From: Streptomyces sp. 7-21
Lineage (GTDB): Bacteria; Actinomycetota; Actinomycetes; Streptomycetales; Streptomycetaceae
Length of the DNA: 64,000 nt
Reading direction: 5' to 3'
NCBI RefSeq assembly: GCF_016741785.1
Contig: NZ_JAERRL010000008.1
Span: forward strand, 62,001-126,000
A program made the translations under genes and the position numbers. The notes under the pieces were generated by a model. It had not been told where the DNA came from. It ran no database searches and saw only the letters and a program-made list of their open reading frames with translations. Below, piece after piece: positions 23,241 through 31,734 of this stretch. Within the stretch, counting starts at the first letter, position 1, and every line of letters begins with the position of its first letter.

Positions 23241-23903
23241 ATGACAGGACAGGTAACGACCGTTGACGGACGCATCGCGGGCCGTCGTGGTCAGGCAACA
23301 CGGCAGAAGCTGCTCGACTGCCTCGGCAAGATGCTGAGCTCCTCCCCTTACCGCGACGTCCGCGTGATCGACGTCGCCCGCAAAGCGGGCACCTCGCCCG
23401 CGACCTTCTACCAGTACTTCCCGGACGTGGAGGCGGCCGTCCTGGAGATCGCCGAGGGCACGGTCAAGGAGAGCGCGGCCCTCAGCGACCTCGTCACCGG
23501 CCGCTCGTGGACCGGCCAGGCGGGGCGCCAGAGCGCCGAGGAGCTGGTCGACGGCTTCCTCACGTTCTGGCGCAAGCACGACGCGATCCTCCGGGTAATC
23601 GACCTCGGCGCCGCGGAGGGCGACCGCCGGTTCGTCCGCATCCGCACCCGGGTGCACGGCGCCGTCGCCAAGCCGCTGGCCGAGGCGATCGAGGGACAGC
23701 GCGCCCGCAGCCGCGCCAAGGACAAGGAGCCGAGCGCCGCCGCGGTCGCCGGCTCGCTGACGACCATGCTCGCGGCCGTCGCCCAGCAGCCCAAGAGCCT
23801 CCAGTCGTCGGGGGCCAAGCAGACGGAGCTGAAGCCCGCGCTCACCCAGCTGGTGCACCTGGGCGTGACGGGCCGCAAGCCCACGCCACCGAAGAAGAAG
23901 TAG
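23241..23903 (+). CDS. TetR-family transcriptional regulator next to afsK
   Basis: 220 residues. The N-terminal helix-turn-helix is clear: TRQKLLDCLGKMLSSSPYRD, then VIDVARKAGTSPATFYQYFP, where the recognition helix reads TSPATFYQYF. The C-terminal ligand domain ends VHLGVTGRKPTPPKKK with a basic tail. It is divergent from the kinase gene across about 250 bases. I recall close relatives beside afsK in other Streptomyces. The ligand is unknown. Confidence 0.92.
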   Translation: MTGQVTTVDGRIAGRRGQATRQKLLDCLGKMLSSSPYRDVRVIDVARKAGTSPATFYQYFPDVEAAVLEIAEGTVKESAALSDLVTGRSWTGQAGRQSAEELVDGFLTFWRKHDAILRVIDLGAAEGDRRFVRIRTRVHGAVAKPLAEAIEGQRARSRAKDKEPSAAAVAGSLTTMLAAVAQQPKSLQSSGAKQTELKPALTQLVHLGVTGRKPTPPKKK

Positions 23904-24063
23904 CGGCTGGGCGGGGCACACCGACCCGGTCCCTGTCCGCCGGGACGTCGCACGTCCCGCCTCGTGAGAACCGCTGACACCCCTCTGGGTCACACGCGCC
24001 GCCGGCGCGTATCCTCTGTGGCTCCCCTCGCTCGTACGCGTGTCCGACAGGAGCCCGTTGAGG

Positions 24064-25278
24064 ATGCGACCTCGCCACCCCGTTCACGTGCTGGGCGCCG
24101 GCCCGGGTGGCCTGGCAGCGGCCGCCGCGCTCGGCGCGCACGGCATCAGGGCCGTCGTCGTCGAGAAGTCCGACGCCGTCGGCGCCTCCTGGCGCGCCCA
24201 CTACGACCGGCTGCGCCTGCACACCACGCGCCGCTGGTCGTCCCTGCCCGGCCTGCCCATCCCCCGCGCCGCGGGCCGCTGGGTCCGGCGGGACGACTTC
24301 GTGGCGTACCTGGAGGACTACGCACGGCACCACCGGATCGACCTGGCGACCGGCGTCGAGGTCGGCCGCATCGACCGCGACCCGGACGGCGCCGCAGGCC
24401 CGCACGACCCGGACCGCGGCTGGCTGCTGCGCGCCAACGGCGGCCGGGTGCTGCGCGCCAGCGCCGTCGTCGTCGCCACCGGCTACAACCACACCCCCCG
24501 CATGCCCGACTGGCCGGGCGCCGAAGACTTCACGGGCGAGCTGCTCCACGCCCGGCACTACCGCGAGCCCAGCCGCTTCGCCGGGCGGGACGTGCTCGTC
24601 GTCGGCGCGGGCAACACCGGCGCCGAGATAGCCGCCGACCTCGCGTTCGGCGGCGCCGGGCGGGTGCGGCTGGCCGTGCGCTCCGTGCCGCACATCCTGC
24701 GCCGCTCCACCCTCGGCTGGCCCGCCCAGGCCGGCGCCATCCTCTGCCGCCGTCTGCCGACCGGGCTCGTCGACCGCGCCGCCCGCCCGCTCGAGCGGCT
24801 GCTGCCGGACCTGAGCGACAAGGGGCTGCCGCGCCCGGAGACCGGCCTGTACACGCGGGTGCGCCAGGGCGCCATCCCCGTCCTCGACACCGGCAGAACC
24901 GGGCTGGTACGCGCCGTGAAGCGCGGGCTGGTCGAGCCGGTCGCCGCGGTGGCCTCCTTCGACGGCGACGAGGTCGTGCTGGCGGACGGGGCGCGGCTGC
25001 GGCCGGACGCGGTGATCGCCGCGACCGGCTACCGGCGCGGCCTGGAACCGCTGGTCGGCCACCTCGGACTGCTCGACGGCCGGGGGCTGCCGCTGGTGCA
25101 CGGGGCGCAGACGCACCCGGCGGCGCCGGGGCTGTACTTCACCGGCTACGCCAACCCCATCAGCGGCATGCTGCGCGAACTCTCCCGGGATGCCGTGAAG
25201 ATCGCCAACGCGGTCGCCAGGCGGCTCGGATCATCCCGGCCCCTGTCCTCACAGCGGGCCAGGGGCCGGGCTGGGTGA
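24064..25278 (+). CDS. FAD-dependent NAD(P)-binding monooxygenase-like flavoprotein
   Basis: About 404 residues. The FAD-binding GAGPGGLAAA lies near the N-terminus, and a second Rossmann motif VVGAGNTGAEIAADL lies near 190. ATGYNHTPRMPDWPGAEDF and AATGYRRGLEPLVG are the linker motifs of flavin monooxygenases. The family oxidises amines, ketones or indole compounds; the substrate here cannot be inferred. ATG 24064 is chosen because CAGGAG lies about ten bases upstream; a GTG at 24040 is in frame but leaves no room for a ribosome binding site. A -10-like TATCCT is at about 24010. Confidence 0.87.
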   Translation: MRPRHPVHVLGAGPGGLAAAAALGAHGIRAVVVEKSDAVGASWRAHYDRLRLHTTRRWSSLPGLPIPRAAGRWVRRDDFVAYLEDYARHHRIDLATGVEVGRIDRDPDGAAGPHDPDRGWLLRANGGRVLRASAVVVATGYNHTPRMPDWPGAEDFTGELLHARHYREPSRFAGRDVLVVGAGNTGAEIAADLAFGGAGRVRLAVRSVPHILRRSTLGWPAQAGAILCRRLPTGLVDRAARPLERLLPDLSDKGLPRPETGLYTRVRQGAIPVLDTGRTGLVRAVKRGLVEPVAAVASFDGDEVVLADGARLRPDAVIAATGYRRGLEPLVGHLGLLDGRGLPLVHGAQTHPAAPGLYFTGYANPISGMLRELSRDAVKIANAVARRLGSSRPLSSQRARGRAG

Positions 25279-25382
25279 CGCGCACTCGCCGAGGAACCGG
25301 CGGAACGTGTCCTCGGCGTCCCCTCGCCACGCGTCTCCCCCGTGACCCGGCCCGCCTCCGAAGGACCGGGTCCCGGCCATTC

Positions 25383-25949
25383 CTAAGAGTGAGCAGAGCG
25401 GCACATCCCGTCAATAGCCAGCGGGAACCTTGCGCCCCTGCCGGGGGGCGCATCGCGCTTCGCGCGGCAGTCCACCTCACACCACACGCGCTTGCCGTCT
25501 CCTTCGCGCTGCCAGCCCCAGCGGTCGGCGAGGAGTTCTACCAGCTCAAGGCCCCGGCCACCGGTGTCCTCTCCCGCCGCGCGCCGCGGCCGGGGGGCGC
25601 GGCTGCTGCCGTCGGTCACCTCCAGACGCACCGGCACGCCCCTCTCGTCGCTACACCCGTCGCCCTCGTCGCCCTCGTCGCCCTCGTCGCCGCCTTCGCC
25701 GGTCCCGGCCCCGCTTCCGGCCCCGTCGTCCCGCCCCACGCACAGCCGCAGCACGGCCGGCCGGCCGGTGTGCACCACCGCGTTGGTCACCAGCTCGGAG
25801 ACGAGCAGCACCAGGGTGTCGGTCTCCGCGGGGCCAGGACGGACGGGGCAGGGCTGCCCTCTGCCGAACTGGGCCCGCACCCACCTCCGCGCGCGCCCCA
25901 CCTCGGCGGGGTCGGGTCCGACCTCAAGCTGCTTCACCAGCACCTGCAC
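25383..25949 (-). CDS. HATPase-fold anti-sigma / serine kinase (RsbW-like)
   Basis: 188 residues with the N-box LVSELVTNAVVHT of the HATPase_c fold, an LEVTDGSSRAPRPR segment where the ATP-lid DxG box is expected, and GGRGLELVELLADRWGW as the G2-like element. Such proteins bind a sigma factor or phosphorylate an STAS antagonist. A low-complexity insert GEGGDEGDEGDEGDG (about 100-115), coded by near-identical 9-bp units, interrupts the domain. It is convergent with the flavoprotein gene, and an STAS antagonist gene lies 190 bases upstream on the same strand. Confidence 0.82.
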   Translation of the reverse strand: MQVLVKQLEVGPDPAEVGRARRWVRAQFGRGQPCPVRPGPAETDTLVLLVSELVTNAVVHTGRPAVLRLCVGRDDGAGSGAGTGEGGDEGDEGDEGDGCSDERGVPVRLEVTDGSSRAPRPRRAAGEDTGGRGLELVELLADRWGWQREGDGKRVWCEVDCRAKRDAPPGRGARFPLAIDGMCRSAHS

Positions 25950-26138
25950 CGTTCACACCATCCGAACCGGCGGACACATCGCCACATACCCCGGCAACCC
26001 AGGTGCAGGACAGCATGGTTGACAGGCGAGCCGGACAACAAGCGAATCAGGCATATTCCGGCGCAAAGGAGTACGACCCCTGCGAACTGTACGAGCGTTC
26101 AGCGACGCTATCGAACAGAGGGTAGTGAACCGTGTGCG

Positions 26139-26525
26139 CTACGTAAGGGACGTGGGGGCGAGCGGCTTCGCCTCGGCGTCGGCGGCGGACTCCAGGTCCG
26201 CGAAGCAGTCGAAGAGCCGCCGCACGCCCAGCGCCGCGAGCACGCGGTTGACGTGCGACCCCTCCTCCGCCCCGTGCGCCGGCAGGATCAGCCGCAGCTG
26301 CCCGGAGCACGACCGCATCAGGCGGCGCGCGGCGACCAGCTCACCGATCCCGCTGGAGTCGCAGAACCACACCTCGGAGAGGTCGAGCACCAGGAACCGG
26401 CGTCCCTCGGCCACGGCGTCGTGGACGTGCTGGCGGACCGTGGGCGAGGTGGCCATGTCCAGCTCACCGGCCACACGCAGCACGGACCACTCGGAGCGCT
26501 GCTCCGCTCGCACTGTCAACGTCAC
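26139..26525 (-). CDS. STAS-domain anti-sigma factor antagonist
   Basis: 128 residues of the STAS fold: VLRVAGELDMATSPTVRQHV, then LVLDLSEVWFCDSSGIGELV, where the Ser pair of D-S-S-G is the expected phosphorylation site. It should be controlled by a kinase of the RsbW type, and one is encoded downstream on the same strand. GTG 26525 has GAGGTGAGAG just upstream. A sigma-factor-like gene diverges from it at 26695, so the three genes look like parts of one partner-switching module. Confidence 0.88.
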   Translation of the reverse strand: MTLTVRAEQRSEWSVLRVAGELDMATSPTVRQHVHDAVAEGRRFLVLDLSEVWFCDSSGIGELVAARRLMRSCSGQLRLILPAHGAEEGSHVNRVLAALGVRRLFDCFADLESAADAEAKPLAPTSLT

Positions 26526-26694
26526 GTGCTCTCACCTCGATCGCTGCCGGGCCCTGTTCCGCACCGCCGTCCGCCCCGCGCGCGTACGGGCGCGAGCCAC
26601 GTGCGGGGCGCGCCGGAACAGTCCCTCGCACTACATTTGACGTACGCACGGGGCCCGGGGTTGCCGCGGGAACCAGAGGAGGGTGGGGGCCTGC

Positions 26695-27345
26695 ATGGGA
26701 CACGAGACGCCACCGCACTGGGACCGGAGCATACGGGACCGGCTCCTGAGCGGCGAGGCCGCCGCCCTCGCGGAGGTCTATGACCGCTTCGCCCCTCTGG
26801 CCTTCGGCATCGCCCAGCGGGCGTTCGACGGCGCCCCCGCCGGCCCGGCCGACGAGGCCGCGTCGCAGGTCACCGGGGACGTGCTCGGTCACCTGTGGCA
26901 GCACCCGGAGGCGTACGACCCGGCCAGGGGCCCGCTGCGTTCGTGGATCGCCGCCGAGGCGCACCGCCGGGCCGTGGACCTGCTGCGGGAGAGACTGCGG
27001 GCAGCACTTCCCAAGCCGCAGCCGGAGCAGCCGCCCGGGGAACGGCCGGCGGAACGGCCTCAGACAACGGCCCCGGACGGCGCCGCCCCGCCGCTGCCGG
27101 ATGAGCGGGTGCGCGCCGCGGCCACCGCCGCCCGCGCCGACTACATCGTCTCCGCCATGCCCGAGCCGCTGCTCCGGGCGCTGGAGCTGACCCACTTCGA
27201 GTGCCACGACTACCGCCTCGCGGCCCAGCGCCTCGGCATCTCCGGCGCCGAGGCCCGCCGCCGGCTCCGGCTGGCGCTCCAGCTGCTGGCCACGGCCGCC
27301 GAGTATCCGGCGGGCACGGGGGCGGCGGCCGGGGGCGAACGGTGA
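26695..27345 (+). CDS. Sigma-70 family (ECF-like) RNA polymerase sigma factor
   Basis: About 216 residues. Region 2 is visible as LAEVYDRFAPLAFGIAQRAF and DPARGPLRSWIAAEAHRRAVD, and region 4 as EPLLRALELTHFECHDYRLAAQRLGISGAEARRRL. A Pro-rich linker separates them. ATG 26695 is preferred with GAGGAGGG about 11 bases upstream; GTG 26683 is possible but sits inside that GGAGG. The stop overlaps the next gene by GTGA, and that gene encodes a zinc anti-sigma-like protein, so the two are coupled sigma/anti-sigma partners. Confidence 0.85.
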   Translation: MGHETPPHWDRSIRDRLLSGEAAALAEVYDRFAPLAFGIAQRAFDGAPAGPADEAASQVTGDVLGHLWQHPEAYDPARGPLRSWIAAEAHRRAVDLLRERLRAALPKPQPEQPPGERPAERPQTTAPDGAAPPLPDERVRAAATAARADYIVSAMPEPLLRALELTHFECHDYRLAAQRLGISGAEARRRLRLALQLLATAAEYPAGTGAAAGGER

Positions 27346-28652
27346 GCCCGGCTCCCCCCGCGGCCTCGGCCCGGGGGGACGGCGGGACCGCCGGCAGCGG
27401 CGGCGGCCCGCCTGACGTGCCGCCGCACGGCCCGTGCCGCCCCACCCACCAGGAGCTGATGTCCCTCCTCGGTGCCTGGGCGCTGAGCGCCTGCCCGCCC
27501 GAGGAGGCGCGCTGTCTGGAGGCGCATCTCAGCGACTGCGCGCCCTGCGCCGACGAGGCGCTCCGGCTGCGCGACGCCGCCGCGCGGCTGACCCCGCGCC
27601 GCCGCCTCGACCTCGACCCGCGCCTGCGCCCGCGCGTCCTGGACAGCTGCCTGGCGCGCCGCCCCGCGTCACACCCCGTGCCCGCCTGGGCCGCGCCGTA
27701 CGACGCGGAGGCCGCCCGGCTCGACGCGCTGCTGACCGACATCACCGCCGACGAGTGGCGGGCCCCGGTCCGGCTGCGCTGGTTCGCGGGCAAGACCTGG
27801 GAGGAGCACGGGACCACGGTCGCCGGGGTCCTGGACCACCTGATGGCCGTGGACGGGCTGCTCGCCCGGGCCGTCGGCCTGCCCGACCCGCTCGGTGAGG
27901 GGGCCTCCCGCGACCCGGCCGCGCGCACCCGGGCGCGCTGGGAGAGCGGCGGAAGCGAGCGGGACGCCCGTGACGGCGGGACCGACGGCGGCGGCTCCAG
28001 CGACGGCACGCCCGGCCACGGGCCCGGCCGGGCGTGGCGGCCGTGGCGCGAGCAGTCCCGTGCGCTGGTACGGGCGGCCGCACGCACCTCAGGACGCGCC
28101 GGCGAGCGGATGGTGCGGCCCGGCGCGTACGGCGGCGCCGCCGGGCCGTTCCCGGGCCCGGGCGCGGACGCCGGTGGCGCCCTGGCCCTGTCCGACGCCT
28201 ACCTGGACCGCGCGTTCGCCTGCTGGGTGCACGGCGCTGACATCGCCGAGGCCGTCAGCTACCCGTACGGCCGGCCGCTCGGGCCGCACCTGCGGCTGCT
28301 GGTCGGTTTCACCGCGCGGCGGCTGCCCGCCTCCCTCGCGGACCGCAGGCGCGCCGGGCTCGGCACGCTCCCCGCCCGGCTGACCACGGCGGGGCGGCCG
28401 GGCCGGACGGTGCACCTGGAGGTGGAGGGCGCGGGCGGCGGCGACTGGTACATCCCGCTGGACTCGCCCGCCGCCACGGTCTCGCGCGCCGCCGCCCGCC
28501 GCGCCGTGGCGCACGTCGCCCTGGACGACGTGGTGCTGTGCCAGCTCGCCGCCGGCCGGATCGCGCCGGATGAGGCCGCCTCGGGCGCCGACGGCGATCC
28601 CCACGCCGTGCACGACGTGCTGTTCGCGGCGGCGGATCTGTCCCGGCTGTGA
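27342..28652 (+). CDS. Anti-sigma-like protein: zf-HC2 motif fused to mycothiol-dependent isomerase-type domain
   Basis: 436 residues. An N-terminal zinc-binding anti-sigma motif contains H-L-S-D-C-A-P-C (H-x3-C-x2-C) near residues 62-69. From about 115 on it resembles the DinB/maleylpyruvate isomerase fold (EHGTTVAGVLDHLMAVDGLLARAVGLPDP) with a long Gly/Arg-rich insert. GTG 27342 overlaps the sigma-factor stop, so the pair is translationally coupled. The likely role is to hold the sigma factor inactive; whether the second domain senses mycothiol or redox state is unknown. The stop is close to convergent purU. Confidence 0.82.
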   Translation: MSPAPPAASARGDGGTAGSGGGPPDVPPHGPCRPTHQELMSLLGAWALSACPPEEARCLEAHLSDCAPCADEALRLRDAAARLTPRRRLDLDPRLRPRVLDSCLARRPASHPVPAWAAPYDAEAARLDALLTDITADEWRAPVRLRWFAGKTWEEHGTTVAGVLDHLMAVDGLLARAVGLPDPLGEGASRDPAARTRARWESGGSERDARDGGTDGGGSSDGTPGHGPGRAWRPWREQSRALVRAAARTSGRAGERMVRPGAYGGAAGPFPGPGADAGGALALSDAYLDRAFACWVHGADIAEAVSYPYGRPLGPHLRLLVGFTARRLPASLADRRRAGLGTLPARLTTAGRPGRTVHLEVEGAGGGDWYIPLDSPAATVSRAAARRAVAHVALDDVVLCQLAAGRIAPDEAASGADGDPHAVHDVLFAAADLSRL

Positions 28653-28675
28653 GCCGGCCGGCGCCTTCAGGCGGG

Positions 28676-29587
28676 TCAGGCGAAGACGACGGTCCGGCGG
28701 CCGTTGAGCAGCACCCGGCGCTCGCTGTGCCACTTCACCGCGCGCGCCAGCGCCTGGCACTCCACGTCCCGGCCGACGGCCGCGAGCTGCTGGGGGGTCT
28801 GCTCGTGCCCCACGCGCTCGACCTCCTGCTCGATGATCGGACCCTCGTCCAGTTCGGCCGTCACGTAGTGGGCGGTCGCGCCGATCAGCTTCACGCCCCT
28901 GGCGTGCGCCTGGTGGTACGGCTTCGCGCCCTTGAAGCTCGGCAGGAAGGAGTGGTGGATGTTGATGATGCGCCCCTCCAGCCGCTTGCACAGGTCGTCC
29001 GAGATGACCTGCATGTACCGGGCGAGCACCACCAGCTCGACGTTCTCCTCCTCGACGATCCGCAGCAGCCGGGCCTCGGCCTCCGGCTTGGTGTCGGGCG
29101 TGACCGGGATGTGGTGGAACGGCACGCCGTAGGAGGCCGACAGCTCGGCGAAGTCGGTGTGATTGGAGACGACGGCCGCGATCTCGATCGGCAGGGCGCC
29201 GGTGCGGGCGCGGAAGAGCAGGTCGTTCAGGCAGTGCCCGAACTTGCTGACCATCAGCAGCACCCGCATCTTCTCCCCCGCCGGGTGCAGCTGCCAGTCC
29301 ATCTGGAACGAGTCGCCGACGGCGGCGAAGCTGGCGCGCAGCTTGGCCAGCGTGAGCGCGGGCTCGACGGCCGAGAAGTGCACCCGCATGAAGAACAGCC
29401 CGGTGTCGCGGTCGCCGAACTGCTGGCTGTCCTCGATGTTGCAGCCGGTCATGAACAGGTAGCTGGAGACGGCGTGCACGATGCCCGGTTTGTCCGGGCA
29501 GGACAGCGTGAGGATGTACTGCGAGGGCCGGGCGGCCGGGGCGGGCTCGTCCGGCGCCGGAGCCGGTGCGGGGGACTGGGCGGTCAT
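28676..29587 (-). CDS. purU: Formyltetrahydrofolate deformylase PurU
   Basis: 303 residues. The N-terminal ACT domain (YILTLSCPDKPGIVHAVSSY) is followed by a formyltransferase-fold domain with MVSKFGHCLNDLLFR, VSNHTDFAELSASYGVPFHHIP, INIHHSFLPSFKGAKPYHQA and GATAHYVTAELDEGPIIEQ, which carry the catalytic Asn/His/Asp set. The enzyme releases formate from 10-formyl-tetrahydrofolate. The length is about 15-20 residues above typical because of a Pro/Ala-rich N-terminal tail. It is convergent with the anti-sigma gene. Confidence 0.95.
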   Translation of the reverse strand: MTAQSPAPAPAPDEPAPAARPSQYILTLSCPDKPGIVHAVSSYLFMTGCNIEDSQQFGDRDTGLFFMRVHFSAVEPALTLAKLRASFAAVGDSFQMDWQLHPAGEKMRVLLMVSKFGHCLNDLLFRARTGALPIEIAAVVSNHTDFAELSASYGVPFHHIPVTPDTKPEAEARLLRIVEEENVELVVLARYMQVISDDLCKRLEGRIINIHHSFLPSFKGAKPYHQAHARGVKLIGATAHYVTAELDEGPIIEQEVERVGHEQTPQQLAAVGRDVECQALARAVKWHSERRVLLNGRRTVVFA

Positions 29588-29626
29588 GGTTCCCTAGCGT
29601 GGCACATCCCAGGCGGACCGTGTGCC

Positions 29627-30073
29627 TCAGACCGCGTGCACGGTCGCCGCCAGCTCCTGGAGCGTCCCCGGCCTGGTGTCCGGGTCGTCCCCGTCGTTGA
29701 CGGCGAGCAGCACGTGCGCCTCGCGGGCGGCCTGCACGGCATCGGGCCAGGACGGGTGCTGCAAGTACGACGCGACCGGGGCGTCGGCACCGACCTGGTG
29801 CAGGATCCGCAGCACCCGCAGCACGGCCGCGTCGACGAGCGCGGCCTCCTGGGCATCGCGGAAGATCGTGCCCACGTACTTCTCGGCCGACCAGTTGTCG
29901 AGCCAGGTGTCCTCGACGAGGCGGTACACCGCGTCGGTGACGTCACCGTAGCCGGGGACGCCGGCGACCCAGCACTCCTGGTGGAACACGGGATCGGAAA
30001 GCATGTGCAGCGCCGAGCGCACGTGGGCGCGCCAGCGCCACCAGGGCATGTCGTTGAGCGGCATGCGCACCAT
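29627..30073 (-). CDS. SCO4402-type conserved protein
   Basis: 148 residues, MVRMPLNDMPWWRWRAHVRS, with SDPVFHQECWVAGVPGYGDV and TWLDNWSAEKYVGTIFRDAQ. I recall near-identical text in the Streptomyces family named after SCO4402, which lies next to purU; its function is unknown. ATG 30073 is used because homology begins there; the frame is open further upstream but becomes Arg-rich and non-coding in character. Confidence 0.82.
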   Translation of the reverse strand: MVRMPLNDMPWWRWRAHVRSALHMLSDPVFHQECWVAGVPGYGDVTDAVYRLVEDTWLDNWSAEKYVGTIFRDAQEAALVDAAVLRVLRILHQVGADAPVASYLQHPSWPDAVQAAREAHVLLAVNDGDDPDTRPGTLQELAATVHAV

Positions 30074-30123
30074 GGTGGTGGAACGGCGGCCCGGTCCGGA
30101 AGCCCTTGCTGGTGACCCCCTGC

Positions 30124-31701
30124 TCACAGCTGGCTCGCCGACCTCTCCGGGAGCCCGTAGCGCTCGGCCACCGGGTTCCACAGCTCGGCGGCGCGCTCCT
30201 TGGCGGCGGTGGCCTCGCCGCTGGCGGTGTCGCCGTCGTTGGCGCTGCCGGTGTGCCGGGCCTGGCCGCCGCGGCACAGCCGCCTGCGGTCGTCCCGCAC
30301 GTCGTCCGCCCAGTCCGCGTAGTGCGCGTCGGCCTCGGCGGACGCCTCCCACGCCTCCCGCAGCGCGGCCGCCAGCTCCTCTCCCTCAGGCAGCGCGTCC
30401 AGCTCCAGCTCCGCCAGCCGCTCCACCAGGCTCTCGCGCTGCGCGGCGGCGTCGCGCAGGTCGGTGGCGGCCGCGTCCAGGCGCCGGCAGTTGCGGATGC
30501 TGTCCACGGCGCTGATCACGGCGTCGCGGCTGGCGTTGCTGTCCTCCAGCAGCGAGGAGAGGGCCTCGGCCTGGCGGCGGGCCTCCTCCTCGTCCTCCTC
30601 GTCACCGGCGCCGCCGTTCTCGGCGTCACTGCCGTCGCTGTCGGCGCCGCCGTTCTCCTGCTCGGTGGTCTCGGTGGTGCTCTGCTCACCGCCGTCGTCG
30701 CTGCTGCCGCCACCACCGCTGAACAGCGCCCCGGCCGCGAAGCCGATCACCGCGCAGCCGACGACGACGGCGGCGACCAGCGGCACCGGCATCCGCCGGC
30801 GCGGAGCCGGGGTCCCGGGTCCCGGCCGCTGCTGCCGCTGGGCGGCGGAGCGGAACAGGCCGTCGAACTCTCCCTCGTCGTCCGCCGGGATCTTCGGCAG
30901 CGCCTGGGTGGCGGCGACGCCGCTGTCACCGGTGCCGCCGCTGCCGCCGGCGGCCGGCATGGACGGTGTGGACGACGGTGCAGACGGCGGGGCCGCGGCG
31001 TGCCGGCGCCGGGGGCGCACCGGGCGCAGCCGGGTGGTGTCCTCGGGCGAGCCCGGAGCGGGAGCGTCGGTCACCGGCGGGATCAGCTCGGTGGCGCCCT
31101 CGGAGTCGACCGGGGCCGGGCCCGACGGGGACACCGGGCGGATCCGGGTCGTGGACTCCACGTCCCGGACCGGCGGGATGAGTTCGGTGGCCGCCTCGTC
31201 GTTCACGGTCGGCGGCGTCTGCGGCCGTTCCGGCGTGGCGCGGCTGGGCAGTTCGGGCCGCCCCGCGGCGGGCTCAGCCGGGCCGCTGGCCGTGCTGGCA
31301 GGCGGGTGCACGGGTGCCGCGCCCGGTGCGGTGCCGGGCACCGGAGGCACTGGCGCCTGCGAAGCCGGGGGAACCTGCGGCGCGGGCGGAACCTGTGAGG
31401 CCGGCGGTGCCGGGGGCATGACAGGCTGTCCCGGCGGCCCGCCAGCGGCGGGCGGCACCGGCGGTGCCGCGGGAGCCTGCGGGGCTGGCGGGGCCTGCGG
31501 AGCAGGCGCGGGCGAGGCCGGCGGCGTGGCGCCCGGCCCCCACGGCTGGCCCCACGGCTGGCCCGTGGACGGCAGGGTGCCGCCCGCACCAGGGCCGGCG
31601 TTCGACTGCGTGCTCGGGTCCCGCGGCTCGCCGTCTTTGGGCAGCACTATCCCCTCGCGGGGCTCGTCGTCCCGTCGTGGCTGGCTCGTCACGCGCCTCA
31701 C
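30124..31701 (-). CDS. Proline-rich single-pass membrane protein of unknown function
   Basis: 525 residues. The first 280 or so are Pro/Ala/Gln-rich and disordered, with repeated TELIPPV...TRIRPV-type segments. One membrane segment follows (PVPLVAAVVVGCAVIGFAAG, about 305-325), then a Glu/Asp/Gly-rich spacer and a helical extracellular domain (about 390-525). Cys residues in NCRRLD and RRLCRGG could form a disulfide. The layout suits a cell-surface protein whose cytoplasmic tail may be phosphorylated. GTG 31701 is adopted; a second GTG nine bases inside is an alternative. Confidence 0.78.
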   Translation of the reverse strand: MRRVTSQPRRDDEPREGIVLPKDGEPRDPSTQSNAGPGAGGTLPSTGQPWGQPWGPGATPPASPAPAPQAPPAPQAPAAPPVPPAAGGPPGQPVMPPAPPASQVPPAPQVPPASQAPVPPVPGTAPGAAPVHPPASTASGPAEPAAGRPELPSRATPERPQTPPTVNDEAATELIPPVRDVESTTRIRPVSPSGPAPVDSEGATELIPPVTDAPAPGSPEDTTRLRPVRPRRRHAAAPPSAPSSTPSMPAAGGSGGTGDSGVAATQALPKIPADDEGEFDGLFRSAAQRQQRPGPGTPAPRRRMPVPLVAAVVVGCAVIGFAAGALFSGGGGSSDDGGEQSTTETTEQENGGADSDGSDAENGGAGDEEDEEEARRQAEALSSLLEDSNASRDAVISAVDSIRNCRRLDAAATDLRDAAAQRESLVERLAELELDALPEGEELAAALREAWEASAEADAHYADWADDVRDDRRRLCRGGQARHTGSANDGDTASGEATAAKERAAELWNPVAERYGLPERSASQL

Positions 31702-31734
31702 GCTACCGGCTTCCCTGAAGGGGAGTCGAACAGC

